Origin: Palleronia sediminis
GTDB taxonomy: Bacteria; Pseudomonadota; Alphaproteobacteria; Rhodobacterales; Rhodobacteraceae
Assembly (NCBI RefSeq): GCF_004358695.1
Contig: NZ_SNAA01000008.1
Span: 62,001 to 126,000, forward strand
Reading direction: 5' to 3'
Length of the DNA stretch: 64,000 nucleotides
Shown here: positions 63,037-64,000 of the stretch, piece by piece
How positions within the stretch are numbered: the first letter of the stretch is position 1
Layout: each line of letters starts with the position of its first letter
Translations under genes and position numbers: made by a program
The notes under the pieces: model-generated
The model's input: only the letters and a program-made list of their open reading frames with translations
Database searches by the model: none
What the model was told of the DNA's origin: nothing

Positions 63037-64000
63037 ATGACCACGGCCACCGATTTCGCCGCCACCCGCGCCTTTTTCGACCTGCCCGAGGGCGTGACCT
63101 ATCTCGACGGCAATTCGCTGGGTCCGCTGCCCCGCGCGGTGCCCGAGCGGCTGGCGCAGGCCGCGCGGCACGATTGGGGGGGCAAGCTGATCGGGGGCTG
63201 GAACGATGCCGGCTGGATGGAGATGCCCGACCGGCTGGGCGACCGCATCGCGCCGCTGATCGGTGCGCCCGCGGGGTCGGTGACGCTGGGCGACACGCTG
63301 TCGGTCAAGGTCTACCAGGCGCTCGCCGCGGCGCTGGCGCTCAACCCCGACCGCCGCGTGATCCTGAGCTGCGCGGGCAATTTCCCCAGCGATCTCTACA
63401 TCGCGCAGGGTCTCGCCCGGACGCTGGAGCGCGGCCATGACCTGCGCACCCCGCCCCCCGAGGAGGTCGAGGCGCACTTGTCCGAAGAGGTCGCCGTTCT
63501 GATGCTGACCGAGGTGGATTACCGCACGGGGCGGCGGCACGACATGGCGCGGCTCAGCGCCCGCGCGCATGAGCTGGGCATCGTCACGGTCTGGGATCTC
63601 GCCCATTCCGCCGGCGCCCTGCCGGTCGACATGGCCGGGTGCGGGGCGGCCTTTGCCGTGGGCTGCACCTACAAATACCTCAATTCCGGGCCGGGCGGGC
63701 CGGCCTTCATCCATGTGCGCCCCGATCTCGCCCAACGGATCGACCCCGCGCTTGCCGGGTGGCTGGGCCACGAGGCGCCCTTTGCCTTCGATCCCGATTA
63801 TCGCCCCGCCCCGGCCGTGATGCGGATGCGGGTCGGCACGCCGCCCGTGCTTCAGATGGTCGCGCTCGAAACCGCGCTCGAGGTCTGGGACATGGCCCGG
63901 ATCGAGGATGTCCGCGCCCGCTCGGTCGCGCTGTCGCAACGCTTCATCGACGCGGTCGAGGCATCCTGCCCCGCCCTCACGCTCGCCTCGCCGCGCGCAC
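63037..64000 (+). CDS. kynU: Kynureninase, C-terminus cut by window edge
   Basis: PLP enzyme that splits kynurenine to anthranilate and alanine (or 3-hydroxykynurenine) in tryptophan breakdown. The first 321 residues are visible: the family start [20 protein letters not shown], the phosphate-binding [19 protein letters not shown], the aspartate in [10 protein letters not shown] and the PLP lysine in [16 protein letters not shown]. About 75 C-terminal residues lie outside. GGAG precedes the ATG. No kynA or kynB is visible here. Confidence 0.93.
   Translation, partial: MTTATDFAATRAFFDLPEGVTYLDGNSLGPLPRAVPERLAQAARHDWGGKLIGGWNDAGWMEMPDRLGDRIAPLIGAPAGSVTLGDTLSVKVYQALAAALALNPDRRVILSCAGNFPSDLYIAQGLARTLERGHDLRTPPPEEVEAHLSEEVAVLMLTEVDYRTGRRHDMARLSARAHELGIVTVWDLAHSAGALPVDMAGCGAAFAVGCTYKYLNSGPGGPAFIHVRPDLAQRIDPALAGWLGHEAPFAFDPDYRPAPAVMRMRVGTPPVLQMVALETALEVWDMARIEDVRARSVALSQRFIDAVEASCPALTLASPRA

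Overview
The window is GC-rich chromosomal DNA with an alphaproteobacterial, most likely Rhodobacteraceae (Rhodobacterales), gene set. The evidence is the ccoN / usp / fnrL / hemN order, a GapR (DUF2312) protein, an NDUFA12-type complex I accessory protein, DUF2155, DUF1178, DUF3572 and DUF983 families, an ScfR-like regulator, and regulatory sites of alphaproteobacterial type (FNR/FnrL, LexA direct-repeat and CtrA-like boxes). Genes are tightly packed, often with ATGA or GTGA stop/start overlaps. I saw no insertion sequence, prophage, rRNA or CRISPR array. One tRNA gene is present.

Layout. 1-4.6 kb is a microaerobic block: cbb3 oxidase subunit I (cut by the window edge), a tandem universal stress protein, the oxygen regulator FnrL and anaerobic coproporphyrinogen dehydrogenase HemN, with one FNR box in each of the two divergent promoter regions plus one degenerate copy. 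4.6-11.8 kb holds a ygiBC-like pair, a DEAD-box RNA helicase, a small secreted peptide, a glutathione peroxidase / deacetylase pair, a Nudix enzyme and DUF1178. 11.9-16.5 kb is an AttEFGH-like ABC exporter with a Tat-exported CrtC/AttH lipocalin, followed by a flavin-binding protein. 16.6-19.8 kb is the selenium module: an NADH-dehydrogenase-like/SelD fusion facing SelU. 19.9-28.4 kb holds a lytic transglycosylase, an H-NOX-like / diguanylate cyclase pair, a PleD-like cyclase behind a CtrA-like site, a Nudix enzyme, a Blc lipocalin and an SOS-boxed ImuA-like gene.

28.5-41 kb carries metG, tRNA-Thr(UGU), an iron ABC permease, gapR, a degenerate FadJ-like protein, a sulfurtransferase/phosphatase-like protein, an orphan FliM-like protein, a response regulator / SLC5 transporter-histidine kinase operon and an ScfR-type short-chain acyl-CoA regulator. 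Divergent from that regulator, 41.3-48.7 kb is a branched-chain-amino-acid-type ABC transporter ending in acetyl-CoA synthetase. 48.7-54.2 kb has several small or unknown proteins, a DUF1989 protein, accBC, aat, DUF2155 and the complex I accessory subunit. 54.3-63 kb is clpP-clpX, glpD-glpK and pntA-pntB, all on the minus strand. The window ends inside kynureninase.

How it works together. The first block links oxygen sensing to high-affinity respiration and oxygen-independent heme synthesis. The 36-49 kb block looks like an acetate or short-chain-acid uptake/activation module with its own sensor kinase and regulator; this is inference from adjacency. Two diguanylate cyclases, both with GG(D/E)EF and RxxD inhibitory sites, sit within 5 kb of each other; one is paired with an H-NOX-like protein that seems to lack the heme-ligating histidine.
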